Below, piece by piece: positions 11,701 to 21,432 of a stretch of DNA of 64,000 nucleotides. Numbering within the stretch: position 1 is the first letter of the stretch; every line of letters begins with the position of its first letter. The stretch spans positions 62,001 through 126,000 of the forward strand of contig JAUJYZ010000580.1 of assembly GCA_033675265.1 (NCBI GenBank), written 5' to 3'. The notes below the pieces were generated by a model. The model was given only the letters and a program-made list of their open reading frames with translations. It was not told the DNA's origin and searched no databases. The DNA is from Actinostola sp. cb2023. Taxonomy: Eukaryota; Cnidaria; Anthozoa; Actiniaria; Actinostolidae. A program made the translations under genes and the position numbers.

Positions 11701-14700
11701 CAAGTCATTTCAACGATACATGGCCAATGTATGTACATGTAGTGCTGATTGAATCTCACTCATTCATTCATTCATCCATATTTTCTTCCATGCATACTTC
11801 TCTCCAGCATCCATTGTCATCCATCAATTTCTCCATGTTTCATCCATCCATCCGCACACCCACCTATCCAGCCAGCCAGCAGTCTATGGGTCGATCCATC
11901 ACTGAATCCACACACCCATATTGTCTTCTGAGCATCCTTCCATCCGTCCGTCCGTCCATCCATCCACCTATCCATCCATCCATCCATCCATCCATCCATC
12001 CATCCATCCATCCATCCATCCATCCATCCATCCATCCATCCATCCATCCATCCATCCATCCATCCATCCATCCATCCATCCATCCATCCATCCATCCATC
12101 CATCCATCCATCCATCCATCCATCCATCCATCCATCCATCCATCCATCTATTCAGTATGCCAAATGTTTATTCACACACTGTCTTGCACATGTATAGGAG
12201 GTGATAAAAGATTATCAAAAAAGCATTTTACAAGTCTCTGATGGGGCATATGACGAGAGGTAAGGAACATTGTAAACACTGCGTCATTTAACCAATTGAA
12301 GGGGTCCCTACAAGAATGGTGTAAGTGACTTGTGATCAAAACCTAAATTCTCCTTTGAAATCCAAAGAATCTCGAGGAGAATTTAGATTTTGATCAGAGA
12401 TCACTTACATGTACGTTGCTCTTGCAGGGACCCCTTCAAACATTGCAATAAACTTACAAATGCTATGACCGGAAAAGTTTTTCACAGTCATCTGAAATCT
12501 ATCTGCTCTATTAGAGTACAAACATGGTACAATGTATTTTAAATTGAAGATATACTTTTATCTCTGACTTTAGCTTTTTTTATTCAGACGTTTCGACTGT
12601 AAATCAACAGTCTTCATCAGTTGGGTAGTAAGAAACTGCACGCGGATATATTTCAAAAAATACTACGAGACCGCATGCTCGTGCCAGTGTTCAGTTCTAT
12701 CGCGCGGTAAACATCTGGAATGCTAATGTAGTCATTTCCAGCGTTGCGATCGTGCGCCGAGTACCACGCTTCCAAGAAAAGCCTCCTGTGATAATTACTT
12801 TCACTCGCCACGATTTCAGTGTTGTTAAAGTCAAAAGTGTGGCCTGTGTTGTTAGCATGTTGTGCGATGGTACAATGTACATTGTAGTACGATATACAGT
12901 AGAATCCCGCTAACTCAAACTAATTTTATTTACACTTGGCTCAAATCAGGGTCAAATTTACCCTCAGTGTTAACTCGATCCCCCGCTAATTTGAACCGTT
13001 TTCCTTTTCCCTTGGGAGTTCGAGTTAGCAGGGTTCTACTGTAGTACTAAATAGTACTAAGATGTTTTCAATAGAGTGCAAACACTAAAACCATGAAACA
13101 GTAGAGTGGTTTTCATTAACCCGTGAAACAAAGTGTACTAATTAGAGTGTAATAGTCAGATAAACACAATAGAAAACAAAAGAATTAGAGTGAAGTAGTG
13201 CTAAATATGCTAAAGTGTATTTCACGGGTTTATGAAAACCACTCTACTAACTTTAATTAGCACTAAATAGTGCAATGTCTTTTGTTTTCTATTGTTTAAT
13301 TGGTGCTATTTAGCACTAAATAGTTTGTACTGTTTCACCGTTTTAGTGTTTTCACTCTACTGTTTAATTAGACATATAGTGCTATTTAGTGGCAGCAAAG
13401 CATGGTTTTAGTGTCTGTACTCTATCAACTTGTGTCCACGTACCTGTTTATAACTCTGGTGTGTCTTTAGCATTCTAAACAGCGTCCCTCTTGTTGCGTA
13501 CGAGTTTCCCAACGGATACAACAACTCCTATGGCTTAGAAAGATTTAGACTTTGCAAAGGATTGTTTGACCCTTCTAATGTCAAGGTTAGTGATCGGGGG
13601 TTTGTTTCCGTCCATTTAGTAGTCCTGCAATGACACTCCTCTTTGGCTGATGGAAATAGGAGGTTTATGAACATTGTCAAATTGTTTTTTAAATGTTAAT
13701 AAGAAAAGTTTTTTTTTTCCCCACAGTTTTATTCAATTATTTTGTAAATTTTACAATGTTTTGTTACAACATATCAATATAGTTACAACATTGAGATAAT
13801 ATACAAAGAAAATAAGAAAAGTTATTCATGCCCCTTACAGTACATGTCCTGATATGATACTCTTGAAATTTTTACTTGCTTACAACTTGTCAAAAATACG
13901 GCACGACTCGAAAAAACATCCAGTCGTACTGCACACTAAAATGTATAATAAGATATCTTTCATTCTGTTGTGTAGGGTATAGAAGGCAGTACTGCGATGG
14001 GAGTTACTCAAGTTGTAACAACTAGTGTAGGGATGACAGATATTGATATCAGAGCTGTAAGTTAATAAATTTTAAGCGCAAGCAGAAGCGCATGCAGAGC
14101 ACAAGCAGAAGCGCAAGCAGAAGCAGAAGTGCAAGCAGAAGCGCAAGCAGAAGTGCAAGCAGAAGCGCAAGCAGAAGCAGAAGCGCAAGCAGAAGCGCAA
14201 GCAAAAGTGCAAGCAGAAGCAGAAGCGCAAGTAGAAGTGCAAGCAGAAGCAAAAGTGCAAGCAGAAGCGCAAGCAGAAGCGCAAGCAGAAGCAGAAGCAG
14301 AAGTGCAAGCAGAAGCAGAAGTGCAAGCAGAGCACAAGCAGAAGCGCAAGCAGAAGCAGAAGTGCAAGCAGAAGCGCAAGCAGAAGCAGAAGCGCAAGCA
14401 GAAGTGCAAGCAGAAGCGCAAGCAGAAGCGCAAGCAGAAGCGCATGCAGAAGCGCAGGCCGAAGCGCAAGTAGAAGTGCAAGCAGAAGCAGAAGTGCAAG
14501 CAGAAGCGCAAGCAGAAGCAGAAGTGCAAGCAGAAGCGCAAGCAGTTCTAAGCGCAAGCAGTTCTAAGCGCAGGCAGAAGTGCAGGCAGAAGCGCAAGCA
14601 GAAGCGCAAGCAGAAGCGCAAGCAGAAGCGCAAGCAGAAGCGCAAGCAGAAGTGCAGGCAGAAGCGCAGGCAGAAGCGCAAGTAGAAGTGCATGCAGAAG

Positions 14701-16389
14701 CACAAGCAGAAGCGCAGGCAGAAGCGCAGGCAGAAGCGCAAGCAGAAGCGCAAGCAGAAGTGCAAGCAGAAGCGCAAGCAGAAGTGCAGGCAGAAGCGCA
14801 GGCAGAAGCGCAAGTAGAAGTGCATGCAGAAGCGCAAGCAGAAGCGCAGGCAGAAGCGCAAGTAGAAGTGCAGGCAGAAGCGCAAGTAGAAGTGCATGCA
14901 GAAGCGCAAGCAGAAGCGCAGGCAGAAGCGCAAGCAGAAGCGCAAGCAGAAGTGCAAGCAGAAGCGCAAGCAGAAGTGCAAGCAGAAGCGCAAGCAGAAG
15001 CGCAAGCAGAAGCGCAAGCAGAAGCGCAAGCAGAAGCGCAAGCATACAGTGTAAGTGCAAGCATAAGGATCAAGTGGCTTTTATAAATTGTACTGATGAG
15101 TTGTTGTGTATTTTCAGGGTCTGTTTGGTAGTGTTATTGTAACTGGTGGGAACACCTTACTATCAGGGTTTGTAGAGCGACTTAACAGAGAACTTTTATC
15201 CAAGACACCACCAGTAAGTTGTGAAATAGTTTTATAAGAGTAGAACTACATGCACTTCTCTTTCTTATCTACCTTCCTTCCATTCTTGCTTGTGTGCCTG
15301 CTTGCTTGCTTGCTTCCTTCCTTCCTTCCTTCCTTCCTTCCTTCCTTCCTTCCTTCCTTCCTTCCTTCCTTCCTTCCTTCCTTCCTTCCTTCCTTCCTTC
15401 CTTCCTTCCTTCCTTCCTTCCTTCCTTCCTTCCTTCCTTGCTTCCTTCCTTTCTTCCTTCCCTTCCTTCCTTCTTCCTTCCTTCCTTCCTTCCTTCCTTC
15501 CTTCCTTCCTTCCTTCCTTCCTTCCTTGCTTGCTTGCTTGCTTCCTTCCTTCCTTCCTTCCTTCCTTCCATGCTTCCTTGCTCCCTTCCTTCCTTCTTTT
15601 CCTCCTTCCTTCCTTTCTTGCGTACTTGCTTCTTTTTACTCTGTCACTTTTTTACTCTGTCATTTCCATGATTCACAGAGCATGAGACTAAAATTGATAT
15701 CCAATAACTCGTCAGTGGAAAAGAGATTCAATCCCTGGATCGGTGGATCTATTCTAGCATCACTTGTAAGTACAAGTACTTGTATTTATACACCGATTCC
15801 GAACATGGCGACCAATTTGAATAACCATTGTTCCCGACTGACCAGCCTCTCATACAGGTGAGAACGCTTTTGTGTTTCCACATGAACACAAGGCCAGTCA
15901 GTCAAAGAACAATGGTTATTCAAATTGGTCGCCATGTTCGGAATCGGTGTATAGTAGGGGCATCCCTTAGCTACATGTAATTTCATTGTATGCTAGTGGT
16001 GAAGGGGGGTCCCCTTAGGACATTATGCCATATGTATTCCTGTCATGTGGGGGAGTCCGTCAGTCAGTGGCTTTATGATGGCCATAGGGTGAGGGGGCCT
16101 CCGGTGGGGCTGTACCTGTATTGGGGGTCCACTTGGTGGGGCTATTTCCGTATTTAAGGGGTCCTCTGAGTGATTTTATGAGTGTCAGGAGGGGTTACAA
16201 AAATGCACGATAGCCATTGGGGGGTGGAGGGTTGGCCTTCAATGGGCCTGTACCTGTCTTGGGGGTCCCCTTGGTGGGGATGTACCTGTCTTTCAAGGGG
16301 TCCCCTGGGTGATTTTATGCTGGTCGTGAGGGGAGGGGGGGGGGGACCTGTCTTTCAAGGGGTCCCCTGGGTGATTTTATGCTGGTCGT

Positions 16390-16422
<33 letters not shown>

Positions 16423-16599
16423 CCTTGGTAGGACTATGTCTATAGTGAGGAAGTGATTAGGAACTATTTTACAATACAAGGTGCTTCTATGCTCTATTCT
16501 AACATAACTACTTTACAGGGATCCTTCCAACAGATGTGGATCTCTAGAAAAGAATACGATGAACAAGGAAAAGGATGTGTAGAACGAAAGTGTCCTTAA
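5800..16599 (+). CDS. ACTL6A: Actin-like protein 6A / BAF53 (chromatin-remodelling actin-related protein), complete
   Basis: Fourteen exons join in frame to 434 codons plus TAA: 5800-5824, 5899-5975, 8159-8243, 8601-8708, 9229-9329, 9772-9884, 11082-11268, 11642-11728, 12198-12259, 13471-13585, 13976-14056, 15118-15213, 15679-15765, 16519-16599. Human ACTL6A is about 429 residues. The product starts [14 protein letters not shown] and includes [39 protein letters not shown] and [17 protein letters not shown], ending in VERKCP, all typical of BAF53. The family is a nuclear subunit of BAF (SWI/SNF), INO80 and TIP60-type complexes. The segment encoded by exons 3-4 ([15 protein letters not shown]...) is the most divergent part. 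The intron after exon 6 starts with GC (GGAAG|gcaagt). The introns hold a minisatellite, several microsatellites and many MITEs. Expression is probably driven by the divergent promoter upstream. Confidence 0.97.
6234..6346. mobile_element. Short inverted-repeat MITE in ACTL6A intron 2
   Basis: 'gcaaaatacagggccactc' on the left matches the reverse complement of 'cagtggccctgtattctg' on the right. The interior has no coding capacity. Confidence 0.6.
6426..8087. mobile_element. TTAA-flanked inverted-repeat element carrying a minisatellite
   Basis: The left end TTAA-CCTCGCTTGCTCGGTCCG...GAAGTTATGGA and the right end TCCATAACTTC...CTCGCACTCAG-TTAA are imperfect inverted repeats of about 35 bp with TTAA at both outer edges. 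TTAA target duplication is known for piggyBac and Kolobok-type transposons. The interior is almost entirely the 60-bp array, so this would be a non-autonomous element. Confidence 0.55.
6486..8039. repeat. 60-bp minisatellite, about 26 copies
   Basis: The unit contains 'gccataaggcagtgcataag' and 'aggtactgtcactacaatgt'. Copies are nearly identical; variable positions are mainly the 'cactgccc/cacggccc' and 'cgtgc/catgc' sites. One copy near 7231 carries an 18-bp insertion. Because 60 is a multiple of 3, reading frames stay open over the array on both strands. None of these is a gene: the array lies inside ACTL6A intron 2. Confidence 0.97.
8760..8955. mobile_element. TA-flanked MITE, Tc1/mariner-pogo style
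   Basis: Ends 'tacagttgaacttccgtgtt' and 'aagaggttcgactata' are imperfect inverted repeats, and an inner 'gtaagcgac'/'gtcgcttac' pair supports the hairpin. It lies in ACTL6A intron 4. Confidence 0.55.
9076..9216. mobile_element. MITE family A, copy 2
   Basis: Left 'gagttgttttcgtatgagtg' and right 'cccactcatactaatacgac'. The interior carries 'caaccaatcacagcgcgcaa'. It ends 13 bp before ACTL6A exon 5. Confidence 0.75.
9376..9500. mobile_element. MITE family B, copy 2
   Basis: Hairpin of 'gattaaaatctaaattctcc' against 'ggagaatttagattttgatt', with outer 'ttgcaagaa/gtaagtaatct' sequences like the 12.3-kb copy. Confidence 0.7.
9606..9728. repeat. (CTT)n microsatellite
   Basis: About 36 near-perfect CTT units follow a few CTTTTT units. 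It forms an extended pyrimidine tract 43 bp upstream of ACTL6A exon 6. Confidence 0.97.
10275..10408. mobile_element. Hairpin MITE in ACTL6A intron 6
   Basis: 'ggatgaccttttatctctga' is mirrored by 'tcgggtataaagggtcatt', and 'catccttattagtattcttt' by 'aagaatactaataaggatg'. Confidence 0.65.
10505..10620. mobile_element. Long perfect hairpin in ACTL6A intron 6
   Basis: 'caaggtcttcgtgtagctgc' near 10504 is repeated inverted as 'gcagctacacgaagacctg' ending at 10620. Arms of roughly 45 bp continue through 'cctggctattgttct'. Confidence 0.75.
10823..10976. mobile_element. hAT-like MITE (CAGGGCTTGACACTA termini)
   Basis: Left CAGGGCTTGACACTAAC and right CTAGTGTCGAGCCCTG are inverted repeats beginning CAGGG, typical of hAT-derived elements. 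Both flanks carry 'ggctc', so the target duplication is short or degraded. The interior repeats the word 'actagtc'. Confidence 0.65.
11289..11600. repeat. (TTA)n microsatellites
   Basis: Two blocks of TTA/TTG/TAG-type trinucleotides, 11289-11354 and about 11410-11600, fill ACTL6A intron 7 between exons ending 11268 and starting 11642. Confidence 0.95.
11935..12148. repeat. (CATC)n microsatellite
   Basis: About 45 CATC units, nearly perfect, with degenerate copies extending leftwards to about 11760. It lies in ACTL6A intron 8, ending 49 bp before exon 9, and generates shadow ORFs of IHPS and MDGW repeats. Confidence 0.97.
12297..12442. mobile_element. MITE family B, full-length copy 3
   Basis: Best-preserved member: 'ttgaaggggtccct' to 'agggaccccttcaa' are inverted ends, with 'gtgacttgtgatcaaaacct' and its mirror inside. 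Outermost 'ttgaa/ttcaa' may be part of the repeat or target sequence. It lies in ACTL6A intron 9. Confidence 0.8.
12545..12645 (-). ncRNA. Hammerhead-like core in a dispersed repeat (copy 1)
   Basis: On the minus strand CTGATGA (12620-12614) is followed by GACTGT, a loop, ACAGTC (stem II, 6 bp) and GAAA (12594-12591), then CGTC. This is the order of conserved elements of a hammerhead ribozyme core. A convincing stem I is not visible, so self-cleavage is unproven. The surrounding 100 bp match the repeat split at 56.8/60.2 kb. It is antisense within ACTL6A intron 9. Confidence 0.45.
12895..13043. mobile_element. TA-flanked pogo/Tigger-like MITE
   Basis: TACAGTAGAATCCCGCTAAC at the left and GTTAGCAGGGTTCTACTGTA at the right form inverted repeats of about 27 bp with 'tcaaa/tcgaa' inside, as in pogo-group Tc1/mariner elements. 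Confidence 0.75.
13072..13424. mobile_element. Nested inverted-repeat element in ACTL6A intron 9
   Basis: Outer ends 'agagtgcaaacactaaaac' and 'tggttttagtgtctgtactct' mirror each other. Inner pairs 'gtagagtggttttcattaac' / 'tatgaaaaccactctac' and many 'tagcactaaatag' words add secondary structure. Confidence 0.65.
14070..15053. repeat. 12-mer/6-mer satellite 'agaagcgcaagc' of about 1 kb
   Basis: Variants of 'gcaagcagaagc' with 'gtgcaagc', 'gcatgc' and 'gcaggc' substitutions run almost the whole of ACTL6A intron 11, between exons ending 14056 and starting 15118. Period 6 and 12 keep reading frames open on both strands (EAQAEAQ, RFCLRFC and similar shadows). Confidence 0.97.
15271..15625. repeat. 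(CTTC)n microsatellite with CTTG interruptions
   Basis: CTTC/CTTG tetranucleotides fill most of ACTL6A intron 12, between exons ending 15213 and starting 15679. Shadow ORFs of PSFL and KEGR repeats come from it. Confidence 0.97.
15787..15952. mobile_element. TA-flanked MITE in ACTL6A intron 13
   Basis: 'tatacaccgattccgaacat' and 'atgttcggaatcggtgtata' are perfect inverted ends. Pairing continues through 'ggcgaccaatttgaataacc' on both sides, giving arms of roughly 45 bp. Confidence 0.85.
16392..16421 (+). repeat. G30 homopolymer in G-rich block
   Basis: Thirty consecutive G residues end a G-rich region (about 16000-16440) in ACTL6A intron 13 with repeated 'ggggtcccctgggtgatttt' units. G-quadruplex formation in the nascent RNA is plausible; length may be affected by sequencing. 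Confidence 0.9.
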
Positions 16600-16790
16600 T
16601 CCATTAGAACCTATAACAACCTGTATAATAGATCATCTTTACCGTCATACCGCTGTGCACAGTGATTGGGGTCTCCACAATACTTCAAGTCCCATATTTA
16701 CCTTCTATTTTCTACTATCTTCTTCCCTTCGATCTTGTCCCATTCGATCTCGTTTCATTCTCTTCAAAACACCAACATTACACCGCTGAC

Positions 16791-16938
16791 TTGCTGGTTT
16801 GCACGTGACGTCATGGCGGCCATATTGGATCCCGATGACAAAGCATTCCTCATTCATGGCTTCTCTTATTTGTACCACCAACATGGCCGCTGCGTCTTTG
16901 TTCTTTGAATCTCCAGGGATTGATTGCAAACCAGCAAT
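16791..16938. mobile_element. MITE downstream of ACTL6A
   Basis: 'ttgctggtttgca' and 'tgcaaaccagcaa' are inverted ends around a 'gtgacgtcatggcggccat' segment and its partial mirror 'aacatggccgc'. An AATAAA at its right end could serve as a distal ACTL6A poly(A) signal. Confidence 0.6.
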
Positions 16939-18030
16939 AAAGAAGCTGATTCGGTACTTCAGTATTCTTCAGTATAGTTTGCCCCCTCCAGACATCGTTA
17001 TTAATTATTGTCACATGTTTTCTCGCGTATAAGACGCACCTCACCTATTAGGCGCACCGTCGAAACAAATATCGTGATTCAGTTTTGGGAAAAACTTTAA
17101 AAACTCGTTCATAACCCCTCACTATTCCCCTCCCTTCCCTCCCTGGACTTACCATAAGTTCATAACTGCGGTTGCTGTCAATCATATTTTTCTGGTGCAG
17201 CGCTGATTCAGGGAGGGACCTGTGTTATATAAAAATCTATCGGAAAAAAACCCAGAAACTAAAAGAAAAAAATATTTAAAAAATAAACTACCGAAAAATA
17301 AACATAATGTAAAAGTAAAAAAAAAAATCATTTAAAAATAAACTGGGAACCGAAGAAATCAAACCTAGAATAAAGAGAGAAAAAATTCGGGTTCACCGGA
17401 CAGTGACTCGAACCCGCGCGCTACTGAGGAAATTATGTGCAAAACACTAAAATTCGACCATACACCCAGACTTAAATGCTAAGTCACCGTATGTTACCGA
17501 TAGGACGAAGATTTCGGCAACATCCGCGCTATCGAGTAGTACACAATCACGGCGTAGTACTTATAGTCAAAGAGGGAGGGAACAGTCGTATCCTAAATGA
17601 CTACTAATTCAGCTATCCGTACTTCCGATTGATTTCGAGGGTAAATTTAGTAGTCTATCGTGTAACGGTTATTGTTATGGAAATTTATTGACTAACGTAG
17701 TCCTCTGGAAATACGCTGGACCTCGACGCCAGTGACCCCGGGATCGACTCTCCGTGGACACCAACATTTTTATAACGTATCTTCTTTTTACTGTTTTTTC
17801 CTTGTCTTTTCTATCGTTGCAAAATGTCAACTGCCCCTGTGCTGTGTACGGCCCTGCAAAGCTATTTTACAAGCCATCATTTTCAGAGACCTTAAATTGC
17901 TTCATCTTTCGCGGTTGGTGTGTTTGATATGAATATTGACTACTTCTGGTTAATTTGTACGCGGCCGCCATGTCACATGGTCACCAAAGTACGTGGTGGC
18001 CGATTCACAAGCAGTATACAATATACATGA
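16939..18030. other. Intergenic, no gene recognised
   Basis: Contains 'cgtataagacgcacc', a word typical of transposon ends, at about 17027, an A-rich stretch 17220-17400, and otherwise unremarkable sequence. No exon with coding signal was found on either strand. Confidence 0.4.
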
Positions 18031-18635
18031 TTAGTTGAAACCAACTAGCATACTATCACGAATCCTGCAATCTGATTGGCTAACGTCACTATCTATTGTT
18101 AGTAGAAACCAACTAGCATACTATCACGAATCCTGCAATCTGATTGGCTAACGTCACTATCTATTGTTAGTAGAAACCAACTAGCATACTATCACGAATC
18201 CTGCAATCTGATTGGCTAACGTACTCGCTATCTATTGTTAGTAGAAACCAACTAGCATACTATCACGAATCCTGCAATCTGATTGGCTAACGTACTCGCT
18301 ATCTATTGTTAGTAGAAACCAACTAGCATACTATCACGAATCCTGCAATCTGATTGGCTAACGTACTCACTATCTATTGTTAGTAGAAACCAACTAGCAT
18401 ACTATCACGAATCCTGCAATCTGATTGGCTAACATACTCACTATCTATTGTTAGTAGAAACCAACTAGCATACATGTACTATCACGAATCCTGCAATCTG
18501 ATTGGCTAACGTACTCACTATCTATTGAGTGATAGATAGTGAGTAGCGAAAAAACCGGCGTTTTGAACAAAAACAGCGAAAATCAATAAATATTGGTATA
18601 AATTCGAAGGTAGTATGCTAGTTGGTTTCTACTAA
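18031..18635. mobile_element. Inverted-repeat element with about seven internal 70-bp tandem copies
   Basis: The left end 'gaaaccaactagcatacta' is mirrored by 'tagtatgctagttggtttc' at the right end. Between 18036 and 18533 the left terminal region is tandemly reiterated about seven times (unit includes 'tatcacgaatcctgcaatct' and 'gattggctaacg'). Confidence 0.75.
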
Positions 18636-18637
18636 AA

Positions 18638-18720
18638 CAATTAGACTACTCGTTCTCGTTTTCTATGAGTTCAATAGTACTATTGACTCATAGAAAACTC
18701 GAACTCGTAGTCTAATTGTT
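18638..18720. mobile_element. 83-bp near-perfect palindrome
   Basis: 'acaattagactactcgttct' against 'gaactcgtagtctaattgt', meeting at a centre around 'atagtactat'. It lies directly beside the preceding element. Confidence 0.75.
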
Positions 18721-19687
18721 AAATATCAACTCTTCCAGAAATTTATAGAGAATATTACACATTAGTATAATTACACAGGTGATTATAGAAAATCAAGCGC
18801 GCTGATTGGCCGATAACTTCGGACTATTTCTCGATAATCACCTACAGCGTTTCGGCAAGATGGCGGCCAACCAGGTTCGTCGAGGTTTCAGAAGAGAAAA
18901 TAAACATACTGAAAGAAAACGTTGTCCCGAAAAACACAAATATGCGACAAAATATACGATCAAGTTTTAAAATGTTGAACTTGCAATCAATTAAAAAAAT
19001 AAAATAAAAAATAAAAAAAAAGTCATGAGATCAGAGACAAAATTATATTTTCAATTTAAAAAATAGGAAAAAGTTGTGAGTCCATTCTTTGATAAGTTAG
19101 ATTGTTTTCTGCGTAGTTTAAAGGGGAACTGAAGACCACATTTATTTACGCAAGAAAGTTAGATATCTCTTGTACTAGCATTGAGTATTATTAGTGATCA
19201 GGCTTAGTGATTATCGGAGAATGATCGACTTTGTCTCGGTGAATATTCTCCGAAAGTAGCGCGCGCGAAATATTGATTTATGTCGAAGCAAAGCGTCGCA
19301 CTAGTTAGTTTGCTGAAGAGATGACACTAGACATTAGCTTTGATATAATTTGGCCACAGTAGTGGCTGATTTAATGATAAGATCAACAAACATATCTAAC
19401 TAGAAGCTCTGAAAAGTATATATTTTTTCAGCAAAGGTGGGGCGAAAAATCCCGCCCCACCCAAGCAACTTTTATAGTTAAAAAAATGGCATGTAATAAT
19501 CCAATAAGGCAGGTCGCTGGGGTGGCGGCGGGAAAATTATTGCTAGAATGTTACTTCGGCCGGAGCCTGGCCGCGTGGTAACGTACCGAACCGGCCTTAA
19601 ATTAAATAGTCCTAAAAGCAACCCAGCACCCTATTGGTTATTTTATAGTATGGCATTCGATATCCGACATTATTGGATTACCGCGGA
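18721..19687. other. Intergenic, no gene recognised
   Basis: Includes a promoter-like box 'gcgcgctgattggccgataa' near 18798, 'caagatggcggcc' near 18856 and 'aaaggggaactgaagac' near 19120. No open frame shows coding character. Confidence 0.4.
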
Positions 19688-19803
19688 TAGAGTCGTTTTC
19701 GTATGAGTGGGAAACCTATGGTACCGTGACACTCAAATGGCTCAAACTCTTTCAATACGGCAAGGCGCGGTGCGGTAACTTTCCCACTCATACGAAAACG
19801 ATA
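19688..19803. mobile_element. MITE family A, copy 3 (short)
   Basis: TA + 'gagtcgttttcgtatgagtg' and 'cactcatacgaaaacg' + ATA, only about 116 bp, with 'ggtaccgtgacactcaaatg' inside. Confidence 0.8.
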
Positions 19804-19915
19804 TGTTTCGACATAAATGCCATTAAGCACTTTTGGCATAATGTTAATTGCGTTTTCAGTTTTTAACACGAGAAGATAAACTTTATATCTTCAAGCCACC
19901 GTGTAATTTTGTTTT

Positions 19916-20196
19916 TACAGTGCAACTACACCAACCAAGGCCACCCAAACAAATTTTGAATCAAATTTTCTAATCACATTTGTGACGCTGAATAACAGAA
20001 TGATGTCGAATTCTACATTTTAAACTGTTTCTTGTTCACTCTTGATCATATACATACACATAGAAAGTAAAATATATGCTTTTAAAGCGAAAATTTGACA
20101 ATTTGTGCAGATTCTATTGTTTAAATACTCAATTGTGATTGGATAATTTGTATGAAAATTTGCTTGGGTGGCCTTGGTTAGTGTAGTCGCACTGTA
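19916..20196. mobile_element. TA-flanked Tc1/mariner-like MITE
   Basis: Left TACAGTGCAACTACACCAAC and right GTTAGTGTAGTCGCACTGTA are inverted ends, continuing through 'aaggccaccca'. The TACAGTGCGA terminus is shared with the element at 46651-46869. Confidence 0.8.
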
Positions 20197-20582
20197 ATAC
20201 TAATATGGACAAATATGCAATAAGTGTACAAGTAGTAGGTAGGATAAAAGAAAAAAAACCGAGCGAAATATGCGGAATAATAGACGCAAAGTGAACTATG
20301 AAAAATATGTGTAAAGTTTGGCGCAGTGACTGAAACATGAAAAATTAAATATATTGGTAACCTACTGTTATCCTGCATATAATAAAACATCGGTATGATC
20401 ATCACATGTGAAGACATCAGTTTGTCGAATAAGAGAAAAATAGGTATAGCATTTCATTGATAATTAGTCTTTCTTTCAACTCCCTTTCCATGCCTAGAGG
20501 TCTGCTACCTCTCGCGGCGGGACTAGAGAAAGGAGGCCCTCTGCCGGCCTGCAGGGTATTCGGACAATGATTTGAACTGTAA

Positions 20583-21344
20583 TCAGCGACTAACCAACGA
20601 GGAAAATATTCCTTTTCCTGACAGTTTTACTGTACTCACGTTTGCTGGTACTTTAAAGTCTTTCTTCCCAATCTGCTCCTTCCCTGAATTTACAGTTCTA
20701 TTCTGATCTGCATTTCTTTGCTGGATGTATTCCTTCTGCTCAAGCGGCTCAGCGGAATTTTGAAGTCCTGTTTGGCCATGATGTGAGGAACCTCTGTTTT
20801 TTTTCTTGCTTCGCTTTGCAATAACAAAACTCGGGCTCATGGGTGGGGTACAGCGCCGGGTGCTTACTGGCTCGGTGAACACTGGACTTTCGCTCTGCAC
20901 CGAACATAACAGCACGTCCAAATGCGAGAGCGCTTTGTCCTCAGATATAGTGCAGAGCATGCGACGATACACTGTGAATGCGGACACGGCAGCGCACTCG
21001 AACTTGAACACGCGGCCGCAAGGCGTAGATGTTTCCAAATTGGGGCTGAGTCGTTTTTCTAGATGGCTAAATGGTGATATAGGACCCACGGTCGAGAAGC
21101 AAGATGGAAAGAGAAGGAACGAAGGCGATAACAGTAACGATGGTCGCGGTCTGTACTGCTGCTTGTTTAGTGACACCCACTCGTCCAAGCGGACGCTCTC
21201 CTTGAAATCGTCGATGTCCGCGTCGCCGTCGTCGTCATGTCCAGACAACTGTATTGTTACCTCGAGTACATGTCGGCTCCCTTGCTGGTACTTATTACGA
21301 CGTCGTCGATGAAGAAGCGATTCTCCTAAACCATTCGACTCCAT
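20583..21344 (-). CDS. Unrecognised 253-codon ORF or first coding exon
   Basis: I do not recognise the family. The ORF starts MESNGLGESLLHRRRRNKYQ, has an acidic HDDDGDADIDDF segment near residues 36-47, and a Lys/Arg cluster KRSKKKNRG. Its composition is complex and unlike the surrounding repeats, which argues for a real gene. A strong donor AAC|gtgagt at 20640/20639 would end it as a 235-codon first exon continuing to the left; without splicing it stops at 20583 (TGA or equivalent in frame). I found no convincing second exon between 16.6 and 20.5 kb. The upstream 100 bp contain an X-box-like palindrome. No signal peptide or membrane segment is evident. Confidence 0.5.
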   Translation of the reverse strand: MESNGLGESLLHRRRRNKYQQGSRHVLEVTIQLSGHDDDGDADIDDFKESVRLDEWVSLNKQQYRPRPSLLLSPSFLLFPSCFSTVGPISPFSHLEKRLSPNLETSTPCGRVFKFECAAVSAFTVYRRMLCTISEDKALSHLDVLLCSVQSESPVFTEPVSTRRCTPPMSPSFVIAKRSKKKNRGSSHHGQTGLQNSAEPLEQKEYIQQRNADQNRTVNSGKEQIGKKDFKVPANVSTVKLSGKGIFSSLVSR

Positions 21345-21418
21345 ATTGAATGATCGAATGCAAGGGAATTCAGAGTGAGCGGATTATAAAACATGTTTGT
21401 TATTGTAATTATGCCCGC

Positions 21419-21432
21419 GTTACCATGGCAAT
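21419..21432. promoter_or_regulatory. RFX X-box-like palindrome
   Basis: GTTACCATGGCAAT differs by two bases from the perfect X-box palindrome GTTGCCATGGCAAC. It lies 75 bp upstream of the ATG at 21344. RFX sites of this kind are common in promoters of ciliary genes. Confidence 0.45.

Noticed and set aside
11727..12241. IHPS and MDGW repeat ORFs
   Set aside because: (CATC)n microsatellite inside ACTL6A intron 8.
14049..15086. Ala/Glu/Gln, Leu-rich and Cys/Phe-rich repeat proteins
   Set aside because: Shadows of the 12-mer satellite in ACTL6A intron 11; every frame is open.
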